A model generated the notes under the pieces. It saw nothing but the letters and a program-made list of their open reading frames with translations. It was not told the origin of the DNA and did not search any database. DNA of 64,000 nt from Marichromatium gracile (GTDB lineage Bacteria > Pseudomonadota > Gammaproteobacteria > Chromatiales > Chromatiaceae), in assembly GCF_004343155.1 (NCBI RefSeq), contig NZ_SMDC01000009.1, forward strand, positions 93,479 to 157,478, written 5' to 3'. Both the position numbers and the translations under genes were made by a program. Shown here piece by piece: positions 48,138 to 57,214 of this stretch (positions within the stretch are counted from its first letter, which is position 1; every line of letters begins with the position of its first letter).

Positions 48138-48548
48138 TTACTGGATGATGAAGCTGCCGAAATAGAGACCATCGACGGCAAAGGTTCCGGCCTGTTCGAG
48201 CAGCCCCTCCTGTACCGCCTTGAGCGCGCCCAGACGTAGCGCATCACGCTGATCGAGCGCACTCACCTCATCGACCGTGCGACCGGCGAAATAGCTGATC
48301 AGCCGGTCGCGGATCAGCGGCATATGGGTATTGACCGCGTCGGCCGCCTCGGCGGTGCGGACATAGAGATCGATGCCGACCTTGAGGAAACGGGTACGGC
48401 TCTCGCCGGCGAGGTTGACGATCAGGGCCGGATCGATGGCGATGTAGTTATCGGTAAAGGGCTCGTCCTGGGCCGCGACCGGCTGGAGCTGTGCCAGCCC
48501 GAGCACCAGGGTCAGCACGAGTGCGAGCTGAGTCACTGCGTTCTTCAT
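48138..48548 (-). CDS. FliL-like secreted/membrane protein
   Basis: A 136-residue protein with an N-terminal hydrophobic segment (about 5-26, ending PVAAQ, possibly cleaved) and a FliL-type domain: YIAIDPALIVNLAGESRTRFLKVGIDLYVR, a helical middle, and the end VDGLYFGSFIIQ. FliL supports stator function at the flagellar motor. No flagellar gene is near, and it sits just upstream of gspA, 26 bp away on the same strand. It may therefore be one of the FliL-domain paralogs with another envelope role. Confidence 0.75.
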   Translation of the reverse strand: MKNAVTQLALVLTLVLGLAQLQPVAAQDEPFTDNYIAIDPALIVNLAGESRTRFLKVGIDLYVRTAEAADAVNTHMPLIRDRLISYFAGRTVDEVSALDQRDALRLGALKAVQEGLLEQAGTFAVDGLYFGSFIIQ

Positions 48549-48574
48549 GGGATTTCACTGTGTACGTATGATGC

Positions 48575-48641
48575 CCCGCCTGGGGCCGGAAGGTGCCGTC
48601 CTTGCGTCCGGCGTCCAACCGATGACTCTACCCCAGGCGGG
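48575..48641. other. Nested inverted repeat, possible structured RNA
   Basis: CCCGCCTGGGG (48575-48585) and CCCCAGGCGGG (48631-48641) form a perfect 11-bp stem. Inside is a second stem, CCGGA/TCCGG, extended by AAGG/CCTT. It lies between the GH57 stop and the FliL-like start on the minus strand. It could be a terminator for the GH57 gene or a leader structure. Confidence 0.5.
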
Positions 48642-48676
48642 CGGCCGGGCAAAGGGCCAGGCCCGGGCGCCTCTAC

Positions 48677-50155
48677 TCAACCGCCGGGGCGCGGCAGGTC
48701 GTGCTCGATGATCGCCATCGCGCGGCGGCAGATCTCGCGCCCGTAATCGGTCCACTCGCCCTGCCCCCAGTAGCGGTAGCAGCTCGTCTGCGAGCACAGC
48801 AGATGGAAGAGCGCGTTGCGGTAGCGCGGGTCGTCGCTATCGATCCCGGGCACCAGCACGCGCTCGTTGAACAGCGCGCTGGCCTCCTCCATCGGCCCGA
48901 GCACATTGTCATAGCCGGCCACCCAGGACAGATCGCTGGTCCAGCTGCCGCCGTCCATGTGGAAGCGGTCGTCCTCGCGCTGGAGCGTGTCGATCACCTC
49001 GGCCAGTCGCTGCGGGCCGTCGCCGGGCTGCATCCGCGCCCAGATGCGGTCCTGGAACAGCGGCTGCACCTCGGGCAGCGCCGACTCGCGCACGCCGAGC
49101 GCGAACAGGTGTTCGAGATACTCGCTGACGTTCATCAACGGGGTGTCGGAGCCGCTGGCCGCGCGCACCACCTCGATGAACTTGGGCGGGAACTCGTTCA
49201 TCATCACCCCGCCGTTCTCGCCGTCGGCGATCTGGGTGACCAGCGGCGGCACCTCATGCCCGTCGAGGGTCAGCGGCGCGAGCCCCTGGGCCTCGTACCA
49301 GGGTTGCATCTGCGCCACCAGCTTGGTGTCTGACCCCTGGGTCTTGACGATGGCGATGATGCTCGCCTGCTCGCCCTTGGAGTTGGTGCACACCAGCCGG
49401 TGCGGCAGGTGGGGGCGGCGCGGGTGAGCGCCGGTCTCGGGCTCGATCACGGTGTGCTCCTGCACCAGCACCCACTGATAGCCGCAGTCGACCAGGGTCT
49501 TGACGAACTCGTAGGCGACGTCCGGATGATTGGGCAGCGCCATCTCCGAGGGCGAGAAGCCGCGTACCCGCTCCAACGCCTCCCAGCCGAAGAGGGCGGC
49601 GAAGTGGTGCTGGAAGGCACGCACGTGCAGCCGGTAGTCCTGCACCGGGGTGGAGGGCGCCACCGCGTGGCCCCAGGGCATGCCGAGCCACTCCACCGCG
49701 GGGCTGTAGTCGGGGTTGCAGGTGATCGTCTGCAGCGCCTCGATCACCCCGTGCTCGCCCATCCGCCGCAACCCGTGCAACAGGGTGCCGGAGTACTCGA
49801 GCATGCAGCGCGGCGCGTGGCCCTCGCCGATCAGTTGGGGGATGAACTCGCCCATGCGCTTGTAGCACCAGACGAACGCCGGGGCGTTGTGGTTATCGCC
49901 GATGTCCTGGTGCTCCATCATGTATTGCAGGTTGCTGATGATGGCGGCGCTGCGCAGGTCCGACCCGCCGGCCGGGATCAGCGGCTGGTGCTGATGCAGC
50001 GCGATGGCGGTGGCCGCGCGCACCCGCGGGAAGTCGATGCCGCCGGGCGCGGCAAACAGCGGTCGCGCGCGCGCCGCTGTCGCCACCCGCGCGACCTCGG
50101 CCTCGTGACCGCTGATGTTGGGCAATTCGTCGATGTATTCGGGTAACTGGTCCAC
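48677..50155 (-). CDS. Glycoside hydrolase family 57 protein
   Basis: Predicted alpha-glucan-active enzyme (amylase, 4-alpha-glucanotransferase or branching-enzyme class) of family GH57. 492 residues from a GTG at 50155 with GGAG 7 bp upstream; no ATG is suitably placed. GH57 landmarks: ALHQHQP (52-58), candidate nucleophile Glu204 in GFSPSEMALP, and candidate acid/base Asp311 in IADGENGGVM. It follows a second GH57 gene on the same strand after 106 bp, so the two may act together on storage glucan. The exact specificity cannot be read by eye. Confidence 0.85.
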   Translation of the reverse strand: MDQLPEYIDELPNISGHEAEVARVATAARARPLFAAPGGIDFPRVRAATAIALHQHQPLIPAGGSDLRSAAIISNLQYMMEHQDIGDNHNAPAFVWCYKRMGEFIPQLIGEGHAPRCMLEYSGTLLHGLRRMGEHGVIEALQTITCNPDYSPAVEWLGMPWGHAVAPSTPVQDYRLHVRAFQHHFAALFGWEALERVRGFSPSEMALPNHPDVAYEFVKTLVDCGYQWVLVQEHTVIEPETGAHPRRPHLPHRLVCTNSKGEQASIIAIVKTQGSDTKLVAQMQPWYEAQGLAPLTLDGHEVPPLVTQIADGENGGVMMNEFPPKFIEVVRAASGSDTPLMNVSEYLEHLFALGVRESALPEVQPLFQDRIWARMQPGDGPQRLAEVIDTLQREDDRFHMDGGSWTSDLSWVAGYDNVLGPMEEASALFNERVLVPGIDSDDPRYRNALFHLLCSQTSCYRYWGQGEWTDYGREICRRAMAIIEHDLPRPGG

Positions 50156-50261
50156 GGCGGTGCTCCTCTGCTGCTGGTGATGCACGAGCGGGCGCGGCGA
50201 CGGGCCGCGCCCGTGGATCCCGCGCGGCGGGCATCGTGCCACCGCCGCGCCAGCCCGGCGC

Positions 50262-51446
50262 TCAGTCGTCGGCGACGGGCTCGGGCGACGCCCCGGCGAG
50301 CAGCGCGCCCGCCCGCGCCAGGTCGGCCTCGGCGCGCCCCACCCAGTCCTCGCCCCAATAGAAGTTGCAGCTGGTCTCGGCGCGCAACAAGGCGTTCAGC
50401 GCCTCGCCCAACACCGTCAGGGCCTCACCGTCGTCGCGCTCGCCGGCGGCCCGGCGCGCCTGGTGCAGCGCGGCGCTGACCCGGGCGCAGTCATCGAGCG
50501 CCGCGCGCTGGCGCGCCGAGCCGGTCCACTGGGTGAAGTCGCGGCCGTGATGCCAGCCGGTGTTCCAGGCCCCGGTGCGTACCCGCACCTCGCCGTGGAA
50601 GCCGTGATGTTCGAGATAGTCGCCGATGAAGGTCGGCACCAGCGCCGCCGTCCCGGCGCCGACGCGCTCGAGCAGCGGCAGATAGAAGGCGCTCCAGAAG
50701 TTCGCTCCGGGGGTGACGTTGCGGAACCAGCCGCCGTTCTCGCCGTCGGTGGCGGTGGTCACCAGCGGCTCGAAGTCGCACCACCTGGTGCGCTCGGCGA
50801 CCTCGCGCAGGAACCAGTCGACCTCCATCCCCGACTCCTGGGCGTCGGAGAGTTCGCGATCGCGCACCACCACCACGATCTCGGCGCCACCATGACGGGC
50901 GATGTGCGGACGGTAGCGCAGCGCCTGCCAGCTCATCGGCGTGACCGGCTCGACGTGCTCGCTGTCGACCAGCACGTAGCGATAACCGGCGGCGCGTAGT
51001 TGCGGGATCAGCTCCATCGAGAAGCCCATCTCCGGCGGCCAGAAGCCGTCGAAGCGCGGGCGCCAGAACAGATGACGCGCCACACCCAGCCAGCGCCCGA
51101 GGTGCTCGAGGCGATCGGCCTCGGGGGTCAGCGGCAGCACCGGGTGGTAATAGCCGGTGCCGAGGATCTCGAACAGCCGCTGGTTCTGCAGGTGCCAGAG
51201 CAGCGAGCCGCAGTCGACGACGCCGTAGACGCGCTGCTGGAACTCGGGGTCGGAGAGGGTCTCGAGCAGGGTGCCGGAGAGCGACAGGTGGACCCGCGCC
51301 AGCGCCTCGTGTCCCCACAGGCTGCGCGGGATGCGATCGAGCGCGAAGAGGATCTCGCGCGCCTCCCAGGGCTGGTGCTCGAGCAACTGCTCGAGGTTGC
51401 CGGTGGGCTGGTGCAGGTTGAGCACGAGCGCATGGTGCACAGTCAT
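50262..51446 (-). CDS. Glycoside hydrolase family 57 protein (short form)
   Basis: A 394-residue GH57 catalytic domain protein. NLHQPTGN (10-17) is the first conserved region; candidate nucleophile Glu139 is in GFWPPEMGFS and acid/base Asp234 in TATDGENGGW. No signal peptide, so it probably acts in the cytoplasm on glycogen-like polymers. Both GH57 proteins end in a similar region with an NFYWGEDW or YRYWGQGEW motif, which suggests they are related by duplication. Divergent from the ABC transporter operon. Confidence 0.85.
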   Translation of the reverse strand: MTVHHALVLNLHQPTGNLEQLLEHQPWEAREILFALDRIPRSLWGHEALARVHLSLSGTLLETLSDPEFQQRVYGVVDCGSLLWHLQNQRLFEILGTGYYHPVLPLTPEADRLEHLGRWLGVARHLFWRPRFDGFWPPEMGFSMELIPQLRAAGYRYVLVDSEHVEPVTPMSWQALRYRPHIARHGGAEIVVVVRDRELSDAQESGMEVDWFLREVAERTRWCDFEPLVTTATDGENGGWFRNVTPGANFWSAFYLPLLERVGAGTAALVPTFIGDYLEHHGFHGEVRVRTGAWNTGWHHGRDFTQWTGSARQRAALDDCARVSAALHQARRAAGERDDGEALTVLGEALNALLRAETSCNFYWGEDWVGRAEADLARAGALLAGASPEPVADD

Positions 51447-51703
51447 GACGAGCGACCCCGCGACGGGTGATGAGCGACCGACGGCATCCGGCCGTGGTGT
51501 CCGGTGCGCCCCGGAGATGCCGGACGACCGTCCCTAGAGCATAACAGAGGGTCCGGGACAGACATACTACGCTCGGATGACGGTCACTCGCGCCCCATTT
51601 CATCCAACCCCATCGATAGCGCCGGGCGTTGCCCCTTGTGCCCGCCCTCCCCGCCCACCATCTCGCCGGGAGACACCCCCGTCAGCCACCCGCTGGAGAG
51701 GCG

Positions 51704-52414
51704 ATGCCCCACACCGATGCCCTGCTTCGCGCCCACGACCTGCACCGACACTACCGCGAGGCCGGCGGCCACGGCGAGCGCCGGGTGCTCGAGGGCGTCG
51801 GCCTCAGCGCCCATGCCGGCGAGTGCGTGGCGCTGCTCGGGCGCAGCGGCTCGGGCAAGTCGACGCTGCTCAACCTGCTCGCCGGCATCGACCGGCCCGA
51901 TCACGGCTGGGTGGAGATCGACGGCACGCGGCTCTCGACCCTCGGCGAACCGGCGCTGACCCGGCTGCGCCGCCGCCGCGTCGGCTTCATCTATCAATCG
52001 TTCAACCTGATCGACGAGCTGACCGTGGCCGAGAACCTCGCCCTGCCGCTGGCACTCGACGGCGTGCGCGCCCGTGAGGCGCAACCGCGCTGTAGCGCGA
52101 TGCTCGAACGCCTCGGGCTCGACGGTCGCGCCGAGGCCTTCCCCGACCAGCTCTCCGGCGGCGAGCAGCAGCGCGTGGCGATCGGTCGGGCGCTGATCCA
52201 CGCGCCCGCGCTGGTGCTCGCCGACGAGCCCACCGGCAACCTCGACGCCGACACCGGCGCGCGGGTGCTGGAGCTGCTCGCGGCGCTGTTTCGCGAGCAG
52301 GGGCGCGCCCTGGTGCTGGTCACCCACAGCCGCGCGGTGGCGGCGATCGCCGATCGGGTGCTGACCCTCGAACGCGGCCGGCTGTGCACCGACGACACGG
52401 CGCTGTCCTGGTGA
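51704..52414 (+). CDS. ABC transporter ATP-binding protein, LolD/YbbA type
   Basis: A 236-residue ATPase of the MacB/LolD class. Walker A GRSGSGKST, Q-loop YQSFNLIDELTVAENL, signature LSGGEQQRVAIGRAL and Walker B ALVLADEPTGNLD are all intact. Start at the ATG 51704 with GGAGAG 3 bp upstream of it. It is coupled to the permease gene by a 4-bp GTGA overlap. The pairing with an 800-residue double-FtsX permease marks the YbbA/YbbP family, thought to drive envelope or lipoprotein-linked processes by mechanotransmission; the substrate is unknown. Confidence 0.88.
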   Translation: MPHTDALLRAHDLHRHYREAGGHGERRVLEGVGLSAHAGECVALLGRSGSGKSTLLNLLAGIDRPDHGWVEIDGTRLSTLGEPALTRLRRRRVGFIYQSFNLIDELTVAENLALPLALDGVRAREAQPRCSAMLERLGLDGRAEAFPDQLSGGEQQRVAIGRALIHAPALVLADEPTGNLDADTGARVLELLAALFREQGRALVLVTHSRAVAAIADRVLTLERGRLCTDDTALSW

Positions 52415-54903
52415 TCCCGCTGCTCGCCCGCATCAGCCTGCGCCAGCTCTCGCGCCAGCCCTGGCAGAGCGCGCTGGCGGTGCTCGGCATCGCCCTCGGG
52501 GTCGCGGTGGTGGTCGCGGTGGGGCTGGCCAACGACAGCGCGCGCCGCGCCATCGCGCTCTCGGTCGAGCAGCTCGACGGCCGCGCCAGTCATCGCATCG
52601 AGTCGAGCGGCACGGGTATCGCCGACGCCGAGGCCGCGCGACTGCTGCGGGCCCTCGCCCCCTACCCGGCCACACCAGTGATCGAGCAACCGCTGCGCCT
52701 CGAGGGCGAGGGCCTCACCCTGCTCGGCATCGATCTGCTCCAGGCCGACACGCTGCGCGGCAGCGCGCTCGCCGCCGAGGCCCTGCCCGACCCGTCGCGG
52801 CTCGCCGCCCTGCTCACCGAGCCCGGCGCGCTGCTGCTCGGCGCGACCGATGCCCGCCGTCTCGGCGCGGTCCCCGGCGACCGGCTGAGCGTACGTCACG
52901 GCGGCCACACCCGGCAGGCGCGACTGGTCGGGGTGATCGAGCAGGGGCTCGACGGCCTCGCGCTCGCCGATCTCGGCAGCGCCCAGTGGCTTGCCGGGCG
53001 CGACGGCGTGGTCGATCGCATCGATCTGGTGCTGCCGCCCGCGGCGGCCGCCGGGGTCGCCGCCGCGCTACCGCCGGGACTGCGGCTGGAAGCGAGCGCC
53101 CAACGCGGCGCGGCGCTCCACGAGATGACCCGCGCCTTTCGCATCAACCTGCTGGCGATGAGCCTGATCGCGCTGCTGGTCGGCGGCTTCATCGTCTATA
53201 GCACCCAGACCTTCACGGTGGTGCGCCGGCGCGCGTTGTTCGGCACCCTGCGCGCGCTCGGCGCCACCCGTACGCGGATCGCCGCACTGGTGCTCGCCGA
53301 GACCCTGGCCCTCGCCCTGGTCGGCGCACTGCTCGGGATCGCCCTCGGCATCCTCGCCGGGCGGGGGCTGGTGCAGCTGGTCGCGCGCACCATCGACGAT
53401 CTCTATTTCCGCCTCGAGGTCAGCACGCTCGCGCTCGACCCCGCGACCCTGGTGCTCGGCGCCGGGCTGGCGCTCGGCGTGGCGCTGCTCGCCGCGCTCG
53501 CCCCGGCACTGGAGGCCGCCGGCGTCGCGCCGCGCGAGGCGATGCGCGCCCAGGGGCTCGAACGACGCGCCCAGGGCTGGGCCGCGCCGCTCGCCCGGCT
53601 CGGCGCCGCGCTGGCGCTGACCGGCTGGCTCGCGACCCTGCTCCCGGGGGAATCGCTCGCGCAGGGGTTCGCGCTGCTGCTCATGGTGGTGCTCGGGTTG
53701 GTGCTCTGCGTCCCGGCGCTGCTGCGCGGGGCCGCCGCCGCGCTCGCCGGGCTCGGCGCCCGGCTCGGCGCGCCGCTGGCGCTGGTGCTGGCGGCGCGCA
53801 CGGTGGCCGGCTCGGTCGCCCGCACCGGCATCGCCGCGGCCGCGCTGACCCTCGCCGTGGCCACCAGCGTCGGGGTCGGGGTGATGATCGAGAGCTTCCG
53901 TCACAGCGTGATCGACTGGCTCGACCACACCCTGGAGGGCGAACTCTATGTCACCGCCGACAGCCGCGAGGCCCCGCTGCCCCCCGGTCTCGACGAGGCG
54001 CTCGTAGCGACCGACGGGGTCGCCTCGGTGATCCGTGCACGCCGCATGACGGTCACCACCCGCGAGGGCGACGCCACCCTGCTGGTACGCGACCGCCCCG
54101 CCCCCGACGCCACCGGACCGCTGCTGCTCGCGCGACTCGACGGCGACCCCTGGGCGGCTGGACGCATCCTCGTCTCCGAGCCCTATGCCCATCATCACCG
54201 TCTCGCCCCCGGCGATCGCATCGAACTGGCCACGCCTGATGGCTGGCGCCGCTTCAGCGTCGGCGCGGTGTTTCGCGACTACGGCTCGGATCGCGGTCTG
54301 CTCATGCTCCCCTACCGCGAGGCACGCGCACACTGGGAGGGAATCGGCATCGGCTCGCTCGCCCTGAGGCTCGCCCCCGACGGCGATCCGCAACGGGTGC
54401 GCGAGCGCGTGCAGGCGCTCGCCGAGACCCACGATCGCACCCTGCTGCTGACCGCCAGCGGCGAGATCCGCACGCTCACCCTGGAGATCTTCGATCGCAC
54501 CTTCGCCATCACCGAGGTGTTGCGTCTGCTCGCACTCGCCGTCGCCTTCGTCGGCGTGCTCAGCGCCCTGCTCGCGCTGCAACTCGAACGCCGCCGCACC
54601 CACGCGCTGCTGCGTGCCACCGGGATGAGCGGCCGCACCCTGGCCCTGACGCTGCTGGCGCAGGGCTCGATCCTCGGACTGGTGGCGGGGCTGCTGGCCA
54701 TCCCGCTCGGACTGGTGATGGGCGAGCTGCTGATTCGCATCATCAACGTGCGCGCCTTCGGCTGGAGCATGGCCCTGCAGATCCCGCCGCAGGCGCTCCT
54801 CTCCGGCCCCTTGCTGGCCTGGTGTGCGGCGCTCGCCGCCGCCCTGCCCCCGGCGCTGCGCGCGGGGCGCGAGCCACCCGCGCGCGGGCTGCGTGGGGAC
54901 TGA
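52411..54903 (+). CDS. FtsX-family ABC permease, YbbP type
   Basis: An 830-residue permease, GTG start at 52411 inside the stop of the ATPase gene. A first helix (about 20-40) and a periplasmic domain precede an FtsX block of three helices (about 245-400: ALFGTLRALGATRTRIAAL). Two more helices, a second periplasmic domain (about 500-690) and a second FtsX block (about 700-820: LQLERRRTHALLRATGMSGRT) follow. E. coli YbbP is similar (804). Many genomes have a secreted AttH-like protein as the third gene; none is here. Confidence 0.88.
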   Translation: MIPLLARISLRQLSRQPWQSALAVLGIALGVAVVVAVGLANDSARRAIALSVEQLDGRASHRIESSGTGIADAEAARLLRALAPYPATPVIEQPLRLEGEGLTLLGIDLLQADTLRGSALAAEALPDPSRLAALLTEPGALLLGATDARRLGAVPGDRLSVRHGGHTRQARLVGVIEQGLDGLALADLGSAQWLAGRDGVVDRIDLVLPPAAAAGVAAALPPGLRLEASAQRGAALHEMTRAFRINLLAMSLIALLVGGFIVYSTQTFTVVRRRALFGTLRALGATRTRIAALVLAETLALALVGALLGIALGILAGRGLVQLVARTIDDLYFRLEVSTLALDPATLVLGAGLALGVALLAALAPALEAAGVAPREAMRAQGLERRAQGWAAPLARLGAALALTGWLATLLPGESLAQGFALLLMVVLGLVLCVPALLRGAAAALAGLGARLGAPLALVLAARTVAGSVARTGIAAAALTLAVATSVGVGVMIESFRHSVIDWLDHTLEGELYVTADSREAPLPPGLDEALVATDGVASVIRARRMTVTTREGDATLLVRDRPAPDATGPLLLARLDGDPWAAGRILVSEPYAHHHRLAPGDRIELATPDGWRRFSVGAVFRDYGSDRGLLMLPYREARAHWEGIGIGSLALRLAPDGDPQRVRERVQALAETHDRTLLLTASGEIRTLTLEIFDRTFAITEVLRLLALAVAFVGVLSALLALQLERRRTHALLRATGMSGRTLALTLLAQGSILGLVAGLLAIPLGLVMGELLIRIINVRAFGWSMALQIPPQALLSGPLLAWCAALAAALPPALRAGREPPARGLRGD

Positions 54904-55163
54904 ATTCGATCCCCGCGTACGCCTATCGCCATCGCCCTGGACGCAGCCCGACACGAGGTCGATTATGTGTATTCTATGGAGGTCTCGAGGCGATGCCGGC
55001 CGCCACCCGCCAGGCCAGATCGCGGCAGTCGCGCCGACCCCGCCCCGGACCCCTTTCCGTCGCGCCGGATCAGCGATCCCGTGACGGTCGTCCGTGCAGG
55101 CAAACCGAAAGGGTACGGCCCCAGGGGTTTGGCCCGACAGGAATCCACAAGCGAGTGTGCGAC

Positions 55164-55601
55164 ATGGCTGAAGAAAAGAAGATCGTGACCAAGAAGACCG
55201 CCCCCAAGCGGGCCACCAGCACGGACAAGGCCGCGGCCAAGAAGACCGCGACCAAGCCGGCAACCCCGCGCAAGAAGCGCGCGAGCGCCGCGAGCACGAC
55301 CAAGAGCCCTCGCACCAGCGCGCGCACCACCACCAAGAAGACCACCGCGGCGGCGGCACCGCGCGCGCAACCGAAGCCGGCGGCGAGCGCGCCGGCGGCG
55401 ACGCCCGCCGCGAGCTACACCCCGCCGACGCGCTTTCTCACCGTCGACCCCGAGCACCGTCTGGCGATGATCCGCGAGGCGGCCTACTACAAGGCCGAGC
55501 GTCGCGGCTTCGCGCCCGGACACGAGCGCGAGGACTGGGTCGAGGCCGAGCGCGAGATCGACGCCATGCTGGCCCACGCACAACTCTCCGGGCGCGGCTG
55601 A
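55164..55601 (+). CDS. DUF2934 protein with histone-H1-like basic N-terminus
   Basis: A 145-residue protein. Residues 1-90 are Lys/Ala/Thr-rich with many KKT and AKK repeats, like bacterial histone-H1-like or AlgP-type DNA-binding tails. Residues 108-140 form the short DUF2934 helix pair (MIREAAYYKAERRGFAPGHEREDWVEAEREID), a domain of unknown function common in proteobacteria. Start at 55164 with no stronger alternative; the much longer upstream frame is a shadow. A role in nucleoid structure or nucleic-acid binding is inferred from composition only. The 260-bp gap before it contains a possible leader hairpin (CAAACC/GGTTTG at 55101-55131). Confidence 0.75.
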   Translation: MAEEKKIVTKKTAPKRATSTDKAAAKKTATKPATPRKKRASAASTTKSPRTSARTTTKKTTAAAAPRAQPKPAASAPAATPAASYTPPTRFLTVDPEHRLAMIREAAYYKAERRGFAPGHEREDWVEAEREIDAMLAHAQLSGRG

Positions 55602-55663
55602 GCCTGCCAGGGCGGTGCAGGGACGCGCCGGGCGCGGGCGTCGAGAGGGGGAAGGATGAATCG

Positions 55664-55704
55664 ATGCGTCGTCGAGACGCATGGCCGCGGCACCTCCCTG
55701 TGCC
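55664..55704. terminator. Hairpins between convergent DUF2934 and DUF3334 genes
   Basis: ATGCGTCgtcgaGACGCAT (55664-55682) is a perfect 7-bp stem. CGGCAC/GTGCCG with a 6-nt loop follows at about 55687-55704. They lie between the two converging stop codons and are probable bidirectional terminators. Confidence 0.5.
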
Positions 55705-55725
55705 GGGGCGTCGGGACCGGACGGG

Positions 55726-56406
55726 CTAGAGACCCAGCTCCTCGAGCAGGTCGGTATCGACCAGCGCCGATTGCTGCGGCGCGCCGCTCTTGACCGAACC
55801 GTCGCTCTGCTTCTGCTCGGCGAGGATGCGATCGGGATCGACCTCCTCGCGCTCGAAGTCGTGGAGCTTGAGGAACTCGGTCTTGTCCATCGCCAGCTCC
55901 ATGTAGAAGACATTGCGCCGGGCGGTGGTGAAGGCGACGCGACGGGCCTGCGGACGATCGAGATTGGTGTCGATGCTGACCATCACCTCCTTGTTGATGG
56001 TGAGCATCTTCGGCTGGTTCTGGTTGATCGAGACCTGCAGATCACGACCGACGTTGCCGGTGAAGTCGCCGACGATCTGGTTCATCAGCTCGCCGAGCAT
56101 GTTGGCCACCTCGTCGGAGGTGTGCACGGTGGCCAGCTCCGACTCCGAGATCCCCATGTTGGTCATGTAGGAGCGATAGATCTCCATCGCCGCCTGCGAC
56201 GAGAAGTTGATGATCACCAACCCCGAGAATCCACCGTCGAACAGCACGAAGCAGCCGATGTCCGGGCGCAGACAGGTGCGGGTGATCTTCTGCACCATCG
56301 GCGAATAGCCGATCTGGTTACCCGTGGCGGTGGAGAGTACCTTCGTCACCGAACTGCACAACATCACCAGAATGTCGTCTGTCGAAATAGTCTTTGGTTT
56401 TGCCAC
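55726..56406 (-). CDS. DUF3334 family protein (CheX/CheC-like fold)
   Basis: A 226-residue soluble protein of the DUF3334 family found in gammaproteobacteria. The central region (about 55-165) has the pattern of CheC/CheX-type phosphatase folds: GLVIINFSSQAAMEIYRSY, then DEVANMLGELMNQIVGDFTGNVG (read with its repeat-like ELMNQI helix). The C-terminal 50 residues are charged and variable. No experimentally proven function is known to me; a link to chemotaxis or surface signalling is inferred from the fold. Single gene, divergent from the small lipoprotein gene. Confidence 0.75.
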   Translation of the reverse strand: MAKPKTISTDDILVMLCSSVTKVLSTATGNQIGYSPMVQKITRTCLRPDIGCFVLFDGGFSGLVIINFSSQAAMEIYRSYMTNMGISESELATVHTSDEVANMLGELMNQIVGDFTGNVGRDLQVSINQNQPKMLTINKEVMVSIDTNLDRPQARRVAFTTARRNVFYMELAMDKTEFLKLHDFEREEVDPDRILAEQKQSDGSVKSGAPQQSALVDTDLLEELGL

Positions 56407-56784
56407 CAGAATCGTCTCAAGCTGGATGGGCGACCCCGGGCGTCAACGGCATCGGGATCTGGGGGGCGTGGTCCACGCCACGAGGGGCGCGGACCGGCTG
56501 GCTCGGAAACCGGCGCACCGTGCCGCGCACGGCGTGCGACCGGGCCCGGGAGGACGGGTGCATTCACCCGGCGCTGTGTCCGTCATCGTCTGGAACTATA
56601 GTGGAGCGACGCGACGCCTCCAAGCCTCGGGGGACGAACCGCCCGACACCTCGTCCGTCCGATTCGCACCGGTGGGCGCGCCAGGGCTTGCGCTGGGACG
56701 CCCTTGCCACCACGCTAGCAGCCAGGACGATCGCATGACGACAGGGACGCCCCGGCCCGGACAACCCGCACAGGTACACGCCAA
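56407..56784. other. Non-coding divergent region
   Basis: 378 bp without a supported gene, between the DUF3334 gene (-) and the small lipoprotein gene (+). The only clear signal is the self-complementary ACTATAGT (56595-56602), which gives a TATAGT -10-like site on either strand. No good -35 was found. Confidence 0.35.
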
Positions 56785-57018
56785 ATGCACGCCTATGCAC
56801 TGATCCCCACCGCGCTCATCGCCGCACTCGCCCTCGGCGCCTGCGGCACCACCACCACCTCGCGCACCGGCAGCGGCGCCGCCTTCGGCGCGGCCACCGG
56901 GGCCGCGATCGGCTCGCTCAGCGGCGACGCCGGCAAGGGCGCGCTGATCGGCGCCGGCGCCGGTGCCCTCGGTGGCTTTCTCTACGATCGCGACCAGAAG
57001 GCCCAGGGGCGCCGCTGA
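56785..57018 (+). CDS. Small glycine-zipper lipoprotein
   Basis: A 77-residue protein with a signal peptide and lipobox LGAC (Cys about residue 20), then a Gly-zipper region (AFGAATGAAIGSLSGDAGKGALIGAGAGALGGFLYD). Such proteins (YMGG/OsmB/SlyB-like) sit in the outer membrane or periplasm and are often stress-induced. A weak AGGT ribosome-binding site precedes it. It is followed at once by the GTCAGCC repeat. Confidence 0.78.
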   Translation: MHAYALIPTALIAALALGACGTTTTSRTGSGAAFGAATGAAIGSLSGDAGKGALIGAGAGALGGFLYDRDQKAQGRR

Positions 57019-57020
57019 GC

Positions 57021-57073
57021 CAGCCGTCAGCCGTCAGCCGTCAGCCGTCAGCCGTCAGCCGTCAGCCGTCAGC
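57021..57073. repeat. GTCAGCC 7-bp tandem repeat
   Basis: About seven head-to-tail copies of CAGCCGT immediately after the lipoprotein stop codon, then degenerate copies to about 57110. The unit is related to the 7-mers flanking the composite elements elsewhere in the window, but no inverted arms are present here. Confidence 0.9.
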
Positions 57074-57214
57074 GACCAGCATCGCGCCGACGGCGAATCC
57101 GCTGGAGGCTGATGGCTGAGCGCCGGATGTCGCCTCGACGTCTCACCTCCCCTCGCGCCCGATGACCGGCGTGGCCGGACATCGACCCGGCGATTTCGAT
57201 ATCCTTAGGGGTCT

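Noticed and set aside
55099..55131. Possible GEMM (cyclic di-GMP) riboswitch before the DUF2934 gene, from GGCAAACC..GAAAGG
   Set aside because: The GACGCAAAGCC and tetraloop-receptor blocks of the class are missing, and the second stem cannot be drawn; only a simple CAAACC/GGTTTG hairpin remains.
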